Notes: generated by a model from the letters alone, not told the origin. Shown: positions 7,311 through 15,900, numbered from the stretch's first letter. The stretch is 64,000 bases of DNA from JAZKHE01 sp040385525 (GCA_040385525.1 JAZKHE010000002.1:248001-312000); one strand, 5' to 3'. A program made the numbers and translations.

Positions 7311-8432
7311 ATGGACAATAACAATCAATCAATTATATTTCCGGCTTACGCTAAAATTTCATTTACATTAATTACAATAGCTTTAATTGTTGTGTTTATG
7401 TATTTTGGTCAGCAAATATTACTTCCACTTTTGCTATCATTATTGCTAGCAATTTTGTTACGACCAGTAGTGGTTTTTTTAAATCTAAAAATTAGAATTC
7501 CTCACGTTATTGCAGTTTTGTTAGCAGTTATTCTATTTGTTTTAATTGTGTCAAGCGTTGTGTTTTTTGTTTCGTGGAAAGTATCTGATATAACAGACGA
7601 TTGGCAACAAATAAAAACAAATTTCTTTTTGCACTACAAACATTTACAACAGTGGATTAAGTTAAATTATAACATGAGTTATAATCAACAACAAGGTTAT
7701 GTTGAACAAATAAAAAACGAAACTTTTAGTAGCGATAGAAATTTAATGGGTAGCACCTTAAATTCGTTTACATCAACATTAGTTAACGTTGTTTTAATAC
7801 CTATTTATACTTTTTTAATTTTATTGTATCGTAAACTTTTTGTTGAATTTTTATACAAAGTAGTAAGCGAAAAAAATAAAACAACATTGGTAGAAGTACT
7901 TAACCAAGTTAATGTAGTTGTGCATAGTTATATTGTTGGTTTGTTTATCGAACTAATTGTTGTTGCAACTTTAACTACAACTGGTTTTCTCATTTTAGGC
8001 GTAAAATATGCTCTTTTGCTGGGAGTTATAACTGCAGTTTTAAATTTAATTCCTTACATCGGAATTTTAGCTGCGGGTTTAATAAGCATTTTTGCAACTT
8101 TAGGAAATTCAACAGATGTATCAATAATTGCAGGAATTATTGTTGTAAATTCTTTAGTTCAATTAATTGATAATAATATAATTGTGCCAAAAATTGTTGG
8201 TAATAAAGTACGAATAAACGCATTGGTTACTATGGTTGGAGTTATAATAGCTGGTTCAATTTGGGGTGTTTCTGGCATGGTACTTTCCATTCCAATTACC
8301 GCCATTTTAAAAGTAATTTTCGATCATTCCGAACCATTAAAACCAATTGGTTTTTTATTAGGAAATCCCGAACCAATTGCAAAATCTACATTATTAACCA
8401 AAGTATTAAATATAAAACTAAAATCTAAATAA
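7311..8432 (+). CDS. AI-2E family transporter (PerM/TqsA-type permease)
   Basis: 373 residues with about eight membrane segments. The family layout is clear: an N-terminal pair with LPLLLSLLLAILLRPVVVFL, a soluble central segment (residues about 95-150), then LNLIPYIGILAAGLIS, IDNNIIVPKIVGNKVRINALV and the terminal GVSGMVLSIPITAILKVI, all signatures of the UPF0118/AI-2E exporter family. Members export diverse small molecules or act in Na+/H+ exchange, so the substrate cannot be told here. Its stop is one base before the Dps start, indicating an operon with Dps. Confidence 0.85.
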   Translation: MDNNNQSIIFPAYAKISFTLITIALIVVFMYFGQQILLPLLLSLLLAILLRPVVVFLNLKIRIPHVIAVLLAVILFVLIVSSVVFFVSWKVSDITDDWQQIKTNFFLHYKHLQQWIKLNYNMSYNQQQGYVEQIKNETFSSDRNLMGSTLNSFTSTLVNVVLIPIYTFLILLYRKLFVEFLYKVVSEKNKTTLVEVLNQVNVVVHSYIVGLFIELIVVATLTTTGFLILGVKYALLLGVITAVLNLIPYIGILAAGLISIFATLGNSTDVSIIAGIIVVNSLVQLIDNNIIVPKIVGNKVRINALVTMVGVIIAGSIWGVSGMVLSIPITAILKVIFDHSEPLKPIGFLLGNPEPIAKSTLLTKVLNIKLKSK

Positions 8433-8433
8433 A

Positions 8434-8907
8434 ATGAAACTAAATATTGGAATTCCCGATTTAAAAATTAAAGCTACAACCGATTTATTAAATGTTGTAC
8501 TATCAAGCGAAATGAGTTTGTATATAAAAACTAGAAAAGCGCATTGGAATGTTTCTGGAGATAGTTTTATGGAGTTACATAAACTGTTTGAAGCTCAATA
8601 CAAACAACTAGAAGAATCTATTGATGAAATTGCTGAACGTATAGGTAAATTAGGACACAAGACAATTGGAACAATGACGGAGTTTTCTAAATTGTCTTTA
8701 ATCAAAGAACATCCTGCAAAATACCATTCTTCAAAAGATACGATTAAAGAAATTGTTGCCGACTACGAAACAATAATTATTCATTTACGAAAAAATATTG
8801 AAGGCACTAATTCTAAAAACATTGATGCTGTAACAACTGATTTTATTATCGGTTTAATGTCAGCGCACGAAACAGCTGTTTGGATTTTAAGAAGATATTT
8901 AAACTAG
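8434..8907 (+). CDS. dps: Dps-family DNA starvation/stationary-phase protection protein
   Basis: 157 residues, standard Dps length. The ferroxidase-site motif is present (KAHWNVSGDSFMELHKLFE, then an Asp and Glu in IDEIAERI). Dps dodecamers bind iron and peroxide at the interface between subunits and protect DNA. The gene starts one base after the AI-2E permease and 22 bp before mlaE, placing oxidative-stress protection in the same transcript as envelope functions. Confidence 0.92.
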   Translation: MKLNIGIPDLKIKATTDLLNVVLSSEMSLYIKTRKAHWNVSGDSFMELHKLFEAQYKQLEESIDEIAERIGKLGHKTIGTMTEFSKLSLIKEHPAKYHSSKDTIKEIVADYETIIIHLRKNIEGTNSKNIDAVTTDFIIGLMSAHETAVWILRRYLN

Positions 8908-8929
8908 TTTGTTTTTAATAAAATAAATA

Positions 8930-9721
8930 ATGGAAGAAAATTCAATTACATATTTAAGTAGCTTTTTTAAAAAAGTAAAACAATATTTTATTGAAATTTC
9001 TTTATTTGCTTCGTTTTGTATTCAGTTTTTTAAACAAGCTTTTCGCCCATCTTTTGAGTTTAAAGAATTAATAAAACAATCCTATTTAATAGGATACAAA
9101 TCTTTTTCGTTGGTTGCCATTACAGGCTTTATTATGGGACTTGTTTTAACCATACAATTGCGTCCAACTTTAGTTGAATTTGGTGCAGAATCATGGTTGC
9201 CAGCTATGGTGGCTGTTTCTATTATTCGAGAAATTGGCCCAGTAATTACTGCATTAATTTTTGCGGGTAAGGTGGGTTCAAGTATTGGTGCAGAATTAGC
9301 TTCTATGAAGGTAACCGAACAAATTGATGCCATGGAAGTTTCAGGAATAAATCCATTTAAATACATTGTAGTTACACGCGTGGTAGCTGCAACTTTTATG
9401 TTACCATTGTTGGTCATTTTATCCGACGCTATTTCTTTGTACGGAGCTTTTGTTGGTGTAAATTTAAAAGGTGATGTTAGTTTTGCTTTATTTGTTTTGC
9501 AAGTATTCGAATCGCTTTCTTTCGCCGATATTTTCCCTGCTTTTATTAAAACAATTTTCTTTGGTTATTTTGTTGCAATAATTGGTTGCTACATTGGTTA
9601 CAATGCTAGTAAAGGCACAGAAGGCGTTGCGCAAGCAGCAAATACATCAGTAGTTTTTGCTTCTTTATCAGTTTTTATTTTAGATATGATTGCAGTTCAA
9701 TTAACCAGTTTATTTTCATAA
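8930..9721 (+). CDS. mlaE: MlaE-family ABC transporter permease (lipid transport)
   Basis: 263 residues, matching MlaE. The soluble N-terminal helix is followed by about five membrane segments with the MlaE signature IREIGPVITALIFAGKVGSSIGAEL split over residues about 100-125, then MKVTEQIDAMEVSGINP, the EQIDAL-like coupling motif. It works with the ATPase at 9723 and probably the MCE protein at 10722 in moving phospholipids between membranes, maintaining outer-membrane asymmetry. It ends one base before the ATPase start. Confidence 0.92.
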   Translation: MEENSITYLSSFFKKVKQYFIEISLFASFCIQFFKQAFRPSFEFKELIKQSYLIGYKSFSLVAITGFIMGLVLTIQLRPTLVEFGAESWLPAMVAVSIIREIGPVITALIFAGKVGSSIGAELASMKVTEQIDAMEVSGINPFKYIVVTRVVAATFMLPLLVILSDAISLYGAFVGVNLKGDVSFALFVLQVFESLSFADIFPAFIKTIFFGYFVAIIGCYIGYNASKGTEGVAQAANTSVVFASLSVFILDMIAVQLTSLFS

Positions 9722-9722
9722 C

Positions 9723-10451
9723 ATGGATTCTACTGTAGTTAAAATAGAAAATTTAAAAAAACAATTTGGTAATAATAAAGTACTAGATGATTTAAGTTTA
9801 GTAGTAAATAAAAATGAAAATCTTGTTGTTTTAGGAAAGTCGGGCAGTGGTAAATCTGTACTTATTAAATGTTTAGTTAATTTAATAAAACCCGATTCGG
9901 GCAATATTATTTTGTTGGGCGAACAATGCAACGATTTATCAGATGAAAAAATAAATTTACTCCGAAAAAAAATTGGATTTTTATTTCAAAGTGCCGCTTT
10001 GTATGATTCTATGTCGGTTAAAGAAAATTTAGAATTTCCGTTGCGTGATATAATTTTTGAATCAGTTGTAGAAAAAGAATCACTGGTGCTTGAAGCTCTA
10101 AAAAATGTTGGTTTAGAAGAAGCAATAAATAAAATGCCTTCTGAGTTATCTGGCGGAATGCGTAAACGAGTTGGTTTAGCGCGTGCGTTAATTTTAAAAC
10201 CAGAACTTATACTTTACGATGAACCCACAACAGGTTTAGATCCAATTACATCAAAAGAAATTAGCAAATTAATTTTAGATGTACAGAAAAAATTTAATAC
10301 CGCATCAATAATAATTACACACGATATTGAGTGTGCAAAAATTACAGCAAACAGAATTATTGTTGTTAAAGACGGTAAAGTTTATGCTGAAGGTAGTTTT
10401 AAAGAATTGTCACAGTCTAACGATGAATGGGTACGCTCATTTTTTGAATAA
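9723..10451 (+). CDS. mlaF: MlaF-family ABC transporter ATP-binding protein
   Basis: 242 residues. Walker A GKSGSGKS (about residues 39-46), Q-loop in FLFQSAALYDSMSV, signature LSGGMRKRVGLARAL, Walker B LILYDEPTTGLDP and the switch His in IITHD are all intact. The FQ-ALFDSMSV-like Q-loop and SGGMRKRVGLARA are typical of MlaF. It immediately follows mlaE. The MCE gene that would complete the transporter is 270 bp downstream, beyond a hairpin repeat. Confidence 0.93.
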   Translation: MDSTVVKIENLKKQFGNNKVLDDLSLVVNKNENLVVLGKSGSGKSVLIKCLVNLIKPDSGNIILLGEQCNDLSDEKINLLRKKIGFLFQSAALYDSMSVKENLEFPLRDIIFESVVEKESLVLEALKNVGLEEAINKMPSELSGGMRKRVGLARALILKPELILYDEPTTGLDPITSKEISKLILDVQKKFNTASIIITHDIECAKITANRIIVVKDGKVYAEGSFKELSQSNDEWVRSFFE

Positions 10452-10503
10452 ATTAAGAATTAGTATTTGTGTAGTTGCACAAAACTTTATAAATGAGCAT
10501 TTA

Positions 10504-10636
10504 CTTAAATTCGAGAGACGCGCGCGAGCCTGACAAAACGCGAAAGCGAGTGGCTTTGTGCAAAAGCATTCGTTTTGTCTTGACTTTTTTTGGTTCGTTT
10601 TTTGTGTCAAGACAAAAAATGAACGTAAAGAGCCAC
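10504..10636. repeat. 133-bp intergenic hairpin repeat, copy 1
   Basis: The same 133 bases recur at 61522-61654 with five mismatches (about 96% identity). Inside is a 12-bp inverted repeat, TTTTGTCTTGAC (10573-10584) with GTCAAGACAAAA (10606-10617). An outer arm GTGGCTTT pairs imperfectly with AAAGAGCCAC at the right end. The left third is GC-richer than the surroundings. Weaker similarity between the copies continues for about 60 bp to the right. No open frame in it looks like a gene. Confidence 0.9.
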
Positions 10637-10721
10637 TGTAGCTTGTGGCGCAGAGATGTTGTTTAGTTAAATGAAAGAAAATAGTAGCACGTTTTAGATA
10701 CAGAGTAAAATAAATTATATC

Positions 10722-11393
10722 ATGGAAAAAACAACAAGTCAACATGTAAAGTTTGGAATTTTTATTTCAACAAGTATTTTGCTTTTTATATTAGCCTTAT
10801 ATTTTATTGGCAAACGCCAACAATTATTTAGCAATACTTTTCATATCAGCACAATTTTTACGGACATAAACGGATTGCAGATTGGTAATAATGTTCGCTT
10901 TTCTGGAATCAATGTGGGCGTGGTTGATGATATTCAACAAATATCAGATTCTACTGTAAGGGTTGATTTAATTATTGATGACAACTCAAGAAAATTCATT
11001 AAAAAAAATGCAACAGCCACTGTTGGTTCTGATGGATTAATGGGTAATAAATTAATAATAATTATTCCGGGTGAGTCAGGTCAATCAGAATTAGCAAATA
11101 ACGACATTATTACGTCTGCACAATCCATTACAATGGACCAAATTTTATTGCAAATAAAAGTTACAACAGATAATGCAGCAATAATTACTGATGATTTAGC
11201 AGTTATTATTAATAATATTCGAGAAGGAAAAGGAACAATTGGAAAACTATTGGTAGATAGTGTTTTTGCTCAAACGCTCGATGATGCGCTAGTAAACATT
11301 AAACATGGTGCAGGTGGTTTTAAACAAAACATGAAAGCTGCTAGCAACAATATTTTATTAAGAGGTTTTTCTAAAAAGAAAAAAAGCGAATAA
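10722..11393 (+). CDS. mlaD: MlaD-family MCE domain protein
   Basis: 223 residues. A single N-terminal membrane anchor (FGIFISTSILLFILALYFIG, about 9-28) is followed by one MCE domain (FTDINGLQIGNNVRFSGINV then GVVDDI). The C-terminal part has the DDLAVIINNIREGKGTIGKL motif common in Bacteroidota MCE proteins. It is anchored in the inner membrane and carries lipid in the periplasm. It is separated from mlaEF by 270 bp containing the hairpin repeat. The repeat may reduce or decouple its expression from mlaEF (inference). Confidence 0.88.
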   Translation: MEKTTSQHVKFGIFISTSILLFILALYFIGKRQQLFSNTFHISTIFTDINGLQIGNNVRFSGINVGVVDDIQQISDSTVRVDLIIDDNSRKFIKKNATATVGSDGLMGNKLIIIIPGESGQSELANNDIITSAQSITMDQILLQIKVTTDNAAIITDDLAVIINNIREGKGTIGKLLVDSVFAQTLDDALVNIKHGAGGFKQNMKAASNNILLRGFSKKKKSE

Positions 11394-11457
11394 AATATTT
11401 ATAGTATACTCTAAACGTATATAAAAATTTACTTACAGATATAGCTAAAACGTTAGT

Positions 11458-12432
11458 TTACTTTAATAAAGCAAACTCTTTTGCAAAATAACTTAATATT
11501 ACTTTTGCCCCTGCGCGTTTAATTCCTAAAAGTGCTTCTAACATTGCTTTTTCACCATCTATCCAACCATTAGCAGCAGCAGCTTTTATCATTGCATATT
11601 CACCACTTACGTTGTAGGCTGCAACAGGTGTGGAAAAATTATCGGCCAACAATTTAATAACATCTAAATAAGGTAAAGCAGGTTTTACCATAATAAAATC
11701 TGCGCCTTCGGCTATATCTAATTCTGCTTCTAACAAAGCTTCTTTTGCGTTTGCAGGATTCATTTGATATGTTTTTTTATCGCCAAATTTTGGCGCTGAT
11801 TCCAAAGCATCTCTAAATGGTCCGTAATAAGCGCTTGCATATTTTGCCGTGTATGCCATTATAGAAACATTTGTAAAACCTTCTTTATCTAAAACGTTTC
11901 TTATGTAACCTACTCTTCCATCCATCATATCGCTTGGCGCAACAATATCGGCACCAGCTTGTGCTTGCGCCAATGCCATTTTCCCTAACACTTCTAACGT
12001 TTCATCATTTATTATTTCACCATTTTCAACTATGCCATCGTGTCCATCGCTGCTATATGGATCCATGGCTACATCGGTAATAATACAAGCTTCAGGTAAC
12101 TGCTTTTTTATTTCACTAACGGTTCGTAGATATAGACCATCATCATTCCAACTTTCAGTTGCGTGTTTATCTTTTAATTTTTCATCAATATTCGGAAATA
12201 AAGCAAATGCTTTTACGCCCAAATTCATACACGACTCTATTTCTTTCAATAATAAATCAGGACTAAAACGAAATATGCCTGGCATTGATTTAATTTCAGT
12301 TTTTTTATTGTTTCCTTCTTCAAAAAATAAAGGAAAAACAAAATCTTTTACAGATAAATTATTTTCTTGAACTAAATCGCGAATTACTTGCGACTTGCGG
12401 TTTCTACGTGGACGGTGTGTAATATTTCCCAT
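11458..12432 (-). CDS. hemB: Delta-aminolevulinic acid dehydratase (porphobilinogen synthase)
   Basis: 324 residues, normal size. It condenses two 5-aminolevulinates to porphobilinogen. The Schiff-base lysines lie in MAYTAKYASAYYGPFRDA (Lys197) and DFIMVKPALPYLDVI (Lys250). The metal segment reads DVAMDPYSSDGHDG without the cysteine triad of zinc enzymes, so it should be of the Mg-type. It is last in the hemA - four-helix-bundle - hemCD - hemB order, 19 bp after hemCD. Confidence 0.96.
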   Translation of the reverse strand: MGNITHRPRRNRKSQVIRDLVQENNLSVKDFVFPLFFEEGNNKKTEIKSMPGIFRFSPDLLLKEIESCMNLGVKAFALFPNIDEKLKDKHATESWNDDGLYLRTVSEIKKQLPEACIITDVAMDPYSSDGHDGIVENGEIINDETLEVLGKMALAQAQAGADIVAPSDMMDGRVGYIRNVLDKEGFTNVSIMAYTAKYASAYYGPFRDALESAPKFGDKKTYQMNPANAKEALLEAELDIAEGADFIMVKPALPYLDVIKLLADNFSTPVAAYNVSGEYAMIKAAAANGWIDGEKAMLEALLGIKRAGAKVILSYFAKEFALLK

Positions 12433-12451
12433 AATTAAATAGTTTTATTTT

Positions 12452-14026
12452 TTAGCAAATTGCATAAACAGATTGTAACAAACCCAAATCGTCAAACGAA
12501 ACAGGTTGCTTGTGCACTCTTGCTCCAAAACGTTTTAGCGTTGCAGCAGTTGCATCGCCCATGGCAATTATTTTTTGCTCTGGTGTTAATTTATTTTTTT
12601 CGAAAAACGCTTCCACATTACTAGGGCTTGTAAAAATACAAATGTCAGTTACAGAAACAGGTTCTTCGTTTTTCTTAATAGTTTCGTACACAAATAAATC
12701 TTTTACTTGTTCTTGTTTTGTAAATTGTTGTTGAATGCTTTTTAAACTTCCTTTTGCAATCGGGAACAAAACTTTTTGAGCGCCCACTCGCGCAGCAAAT
12801 TGTTTACCCACCATTTTAGTGTCGGTTGAATTACCAATAAAATCGCACGATTTACCAAACTTACGTAATTCTTGTGCCGTAGCTTTACTTATTGCGCCAA
12901 ATTTTGTTGCTGCATTTAAATTTGGACTTTGTTCAAAATAAAATTTAACTGCATGTTTACTTGAGAAAAATACCCAGTCAAAAATTTCTTCCAACTTAAA
13001 CGGTACCGCTTGCATTTCAATAAGCGAACGCATATTTACTTTGAAACCATTTGACGATAAGTTATTGCAAAGCTGATCGTTTTTGCGTTGGTCGCGAGTA
13101 ACAAAAACAGAACATGGTTTTATTTGGTGTAAACGTTCTACAATTTTTTGTGCTACATTTTCTGTAGTTTCTGTTTCCCAATATAAATATTTAGGTGCTT
13201 CGTTCCATTTGTCTGCTTTAGATACATAAGTTTTAAAAACTGTGTTTCCTTCGGTATCTTCGTCTCTATCGCAAAATACACCTAATGGTAATTGGCAACC
13301 GCCATCTAATAAATTTAACACCTTACGCTCTATGCCTATGCACTCTTGCACTAACGAATCGTTTAGTTTAGAAATTATTTCTTTTACTGCTGTATCGTTG
13401 TCTCTAATTTGGAGACCTAACACTCCTTGTGCAGGAGCCGGAATAAATTCTTTTGGATCTAAACGTAATACGGTAAATCCTTCTAAATCAATTTTTAAAC
13501 GATTTACGCCAGCGTATGCCAACATAATTGCATCGTATTCTCCGTCACGTAATTTTTGTATACGAGTGGGAACGTTTCCCCGTAAATCTTTTATTTCTAC
13601 ATCGGGTCTAAAACTTAGTAACTGTGATTTTCTTCTAGCGGAAGAAGTTCCTACAACAGCATTTTTTTTGAAATGAAATTTTTGTTTTAAATCTTCAGCT
13701 TCTTTTCTAATCAATAATAATTCAGACGGGTTTTCGCGATACGAAACAGCAGCAATGGTTAATCCATCAGGAAATGTAGTAGTTAAATCTTTGTGTGAGT
13801 GAACTGCTAAATCTATTTCGTTGCTTAGTAACGCGTCTTCTAATTCTTTTGTAAAAAATCCTTTACCTTCTAATTTATCAAAACTCAAATGCTGAATTTT
13901 ATCGCCTTGTGTTTTAATTATTTTAAGTTCAACTTCTACGTTTAATTTTTTTAATTCTTCAGTAATAAAAGTTGCCTGCCAAAGTGCTAATTCACTACCT
14001 CTAGAGCCTATAATGATTTTATTCAT
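12452..14026 (-). CDS. hemCD: Hydroxymethylbilane synthase / uroporphyrinogen-III synthase fusion
   Basis: 524 residues, too long for HemC alone (about 310). Residues 1 to about 305 are HemC: GSRGSELALWQA start, AVHSHKDLTT with catalytic Asp80, PAPAQGVLGLQ, and Cys244 in LDGGCQLPLGVF, which carries the dipyrromethane cofactor. From about residue 308 (CSVFVTRDQRKNDQL) to the end is a HemD domain, with the typical IFTSPSNVEAFFEKN and MGDATAATLKRFG. The fused enzyme converts porphobilinogen to uroporphyrinogen III. I see no frameshift at the join. Confidence 0.93.
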   Translation of the reverse strand: MNKIIIGSRGSELALWQATFITEELKKLNVEVELKIIKTQGDKIQHLSFDKLEGKGFFTKELEDALLSNEIDLAVHSHKDLTTTFPDGLTIAAVSYRENPSELLLIRKEAEDLKQKFHFKKNAVVGTSSARRKSQLLSFRPDVEIKDLRGNVPTRIQKLRDGEYDAIMLAYAGVNRLKIDLEGFTVLRLDPKEFIPAPAQGVLGLQIRDNDTAVKEIISKLNDSLVQECIGIERKVLNLLDGGCQLPLGVFCDRDEDTEGNTVFKTYVSKADKWNEAPKYLYWETETTENVAQKIVERLHQIKPCSVFVTRDQRKNDQLCNNLSSNGFKVNMRSLIEMQAVPFKLEEIFDWVFFSSKHAVKFYFEQSPNLNAATKFGAISKATAQELRKFGKSCDFIGNSTDTKMVGKQFAARVGAQKVLFPIAKGSLKSIQQQFTKQEQVKDLFVYETIKKNEEPVSVTDICIFTSPSNVEAFFEKNKLTPEQKIIAMGDATAATLKRFGARVHKQPVSFDDLGLLQSVYAIC

Positions 14027-14045
14027 TCCTAATTAATATTTTTTA

Positions 14046-14063
14046 TTTAATATGTAATATTAG
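14046..14063. repeat. Downstream inverted repeat of the hem-operon four-helix-bundle insert
   Basis: TTTAATATGTAATATTAG on the + strand; its reverse complement matches 14410-14427 at 15 of 18 positions. It overlaps the stop codon of the four-helix-bundle gene. Confidence 0.55.
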
Positions 14064-14410
14064 TTTTGTTGCGAGCTTTTACGTGCAGAAGCCAGTATGC
14101 TAGCAAGTTCTTTTGCTTCGTTTAATAATAATTCTACTTTATCTTTTGGCAATATTTCAGTTTCAATAATCATGTCTAACCAAATATAAGACTCATCTGC
14201 TTCTTCAAAAGCAATGCTTAGTTTTGCAACAAAAGCTGCTCTAGACTGCCCAATACAAGCGGCTCTATAATTTGCGTAAGCCGACATAGAACAACGCATT
14301 AATTGGTTTTGAAAATATTTTCCACCTTGATTTTGTGGCAATGATGATGTTAGTTTATAACAGCGTAATGCAAATGTCTTTAGTCTTTTTTGTAACTCAA
14401 ATTTATCCAC
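14060..14410 (-). CDS. Four-helix-bundle protein (23S rRNA IVP / Avd-like family) within the hem operon
   Basis: 116 residues, GTG start (no in-frame ATG upstream). All-helical, with the family pattern NQLMRCSMSAYANYRAAC, then SRAAFVAKLSIAFEEADESY and a final helix before the polar tail. The family includes proteins encoded in intervening sequences of 23S rRNA genes and the Avd accessory proteins of diversity-generating retroelements; stand-alone members have no known function. It lies between hemA and hemCD in their direction and is bounded by inverted AT-rich repeats that start at the hemA stop codon, so it looks like an acquired guest gene. Confidence 0.85.
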   Translation of the reverse strand: MDKFELQKRLKTFALRCYKLTSSLPQNQGGKYFQNQLMRCSMSAYANYRAACIGQSRAAFVAKLSIAFEEADESYIWLDMIIETEILPKDKVELLLNEAKELASILASARKSSQQN

Positions 14411-14449
14411 AAATATTACATCCTAAAATATTAAATATTACATCTTAAA
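14410..14449. repeat. Upstream repeats of the hem-operon four-helix-bundle insert
   Basis: Two direct copies of an AATATTACATC(C/T)TAAA unit (14412-14427 and 14434-14449 on the + strand). The first is the inverted partner of 14046-14063. The second contains the hemA stop codon (14445-14447). Confidence 0.55.
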
Positions 14450-15695
14450 TTGTGTCGTCTAATAAAACTTCTTTCGCCATTTTCATAGGAACGCTTATGT
14501 ATTTTTTTTCCATGTAGGCTAATACTTTTTCTAAAACTGCTTTAGCATTTTCATCCATAGTATCTATCTCTTTAGCAAACACTTCGTTTACAGCAGTTTC
14601 TTTTATTTGTTTTACTTGTTGTGGAACAAAACTCATGGCAAGTTCTGCTTTTCTAACGCGCTGCATACCTGTGAAGTTTATAATAGCTTCATCAATAATT
14701 ACATTAACAGCGTTTAGCTCTTTTTTACGCTCAGCCATGTTTTCGTTAGCAATGGCTTGTATCGCGGCTACATCAATAAAATGGACTTTATTAATTTGCA
14801 GTATTTGTGGGTCTGTATCAGTTGGAACTGATAAGTCGATTATTATTTTTTTATCTGTTTCACCATTTAAAAGTGAGCGATACAGGTCAGCAGAAATAAT
14901 GTGTTCGGCAGCAGCAGTACAAGTTAAAATTACATCAAAACCATTTTTATAGTTTTGTAATTCGCTTAATTTTTCTGCTTTTCCGTTTAATTCTTTCGCT
15001 AATAATTCTGCATTAGGTAAAGAGCGATTAAAAATGGTAAAATTTTTAAAACCATGCTTCTTTAAAAATTTTGCCATTAAGTTGTTGGTTTGTCCAGCAC
15101 CAATTATTAAAAAGCGTGCATCTAATTTTACATGCAATTCTTTTAATTTTTTATAAGCTAAAGAAACAACAGAAACTGGGCGAGTAGCAATTTGAGTTTC
15201 GGTATAAACTTTTTTCGCGGTTTCAATTGTGGTGCGCATTAATATGCGGATTAAATCGCCCGTTAATTCCATTTTTTTGGAATTTTCGTAAGCGTTGCGC
15301 ACTTGCGTAATAATTTCTCTTTCACCAACCACAACCGAATCTATTGAAGAAGCTACATTGTAAATATGTCGAACTGCTTCTGCTCCATCAAACAACTGAA
15401 CTTGGTTTTGCAAAATTTCATCTTCAACAACGGAAAATTCTTTTTTAAATGTTTTTAAAAATCGAACAGAAAAATCAGAATTTAGTTCTTCATCGGTAAC
15501 AAATACAAACTCAACACGATTACAAGTGCTTAAATACATAAGCTCATCTAATTTCATTTGACTTTTTAAGTGATGTAAATGTTCTTTTACTTCCTCATCA
15601 CTCACATGAAATTTTCCAATTTCGTGTAAATCAACTGTTTTGTGTGTAATCGCTATAACTTTAAGTCTGTCCAACGCTCTTTTTTTGTATAGCAA
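14445..15695 (-). CDS. hemA: Glutamyl-tRNA reductase
   Basis: 416 residues. It reduces Glu-tRNA to glutamate-1-semialdehyde, the first step of C5 haem synthesis. The catalytic Cys is in LSTCNRVEFV (Cys58); SIDSVVVGEREIITQVRNAY and the NADPH-binding FLIIGAGQTNNL follow, then the C-terminal dimerisation helix. The frame opens at TTG 15695 just after an in-frame stop, with a second TTG seven codons on (LDRLKVIAITHK). No ATG is available, so a TTG start is used. It heads the hem operon, divergent from the TonB receptor at 15959. Confidence 0.95.
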   Translation of the reverse strand: MLYKKRALDRLKVIAITHKTVDLHEIGKFHVSDEEVKEHLHHLKSQMKLDELMYLSTCNRVEFVFVTDEELNSDFSVRFLKTFKKEFSVVEDEILQNQVQLFDGAEAVRHIYNVASSIDSVVVGEREIITQVRNAYENSKKMELTGDLIRILMRTTIETAKKVYTETQIATRPVSVVSLAYKKLKELHVKLDARFLIIGAGQTNNLMAKFLKKHGFKNFTIFNRSLPNAELLAKELNGKAEKLSELQNYKNGFDVILTCTAAAEHIISADLYRSLLNGETDKKIIIDLSVPTDTDPQILQINKVHFIDVAAIQAIANENMAERKKELNAVNVIIDEAIINFTGMQRVRKAELAMSFVPQQVKQIKETAVNEVFAKEIDTMDENAKAVLEKVLAYMEKKYISVPMKMAKEVLLDDTI

Positions 15696-15892
15696 ATTTT
15701 AAGCAAAACATCTTTTTTATTGTCATAGTTCTGTCAGTGGAGTTTTATTTAGATGTTTTTTCGATAAAATGACTCAAAATGCCTTTAATTGTTGAATTAA
15801 CAGCTAATAAACATGACAAATATCATAAAAATTTTAAAACTAAATAATTGTTAATTTTTAAAAAAAGCATTATGTCAACTCAAAACAATATC

Positions 15893-15900
15893 TACATTTG
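15893..15900 (+). promoter_or_regulatory. Candidate -7 element for the TonB receptor
   Basis: TACATTTG matches the Bacteroidota TAnnTTTG element, 58 bp before the ATG. No convincing -33 TTG at standard spacing was seen. Confidence 0.4.

Noticed and set aside
10437..10745. 102-codon minus-strand frame through the hairpin repeat
   Set aside because: It spans a non-coding repeat and the start of mlaD, and its amino-acid text has no fold-like features.
13242..13676. Long plus-strand frame opposite hemCD (144 codons)
   Set aside because: Antisense shadow of a well-conserved gene; composition lacks the bias of real genes here.
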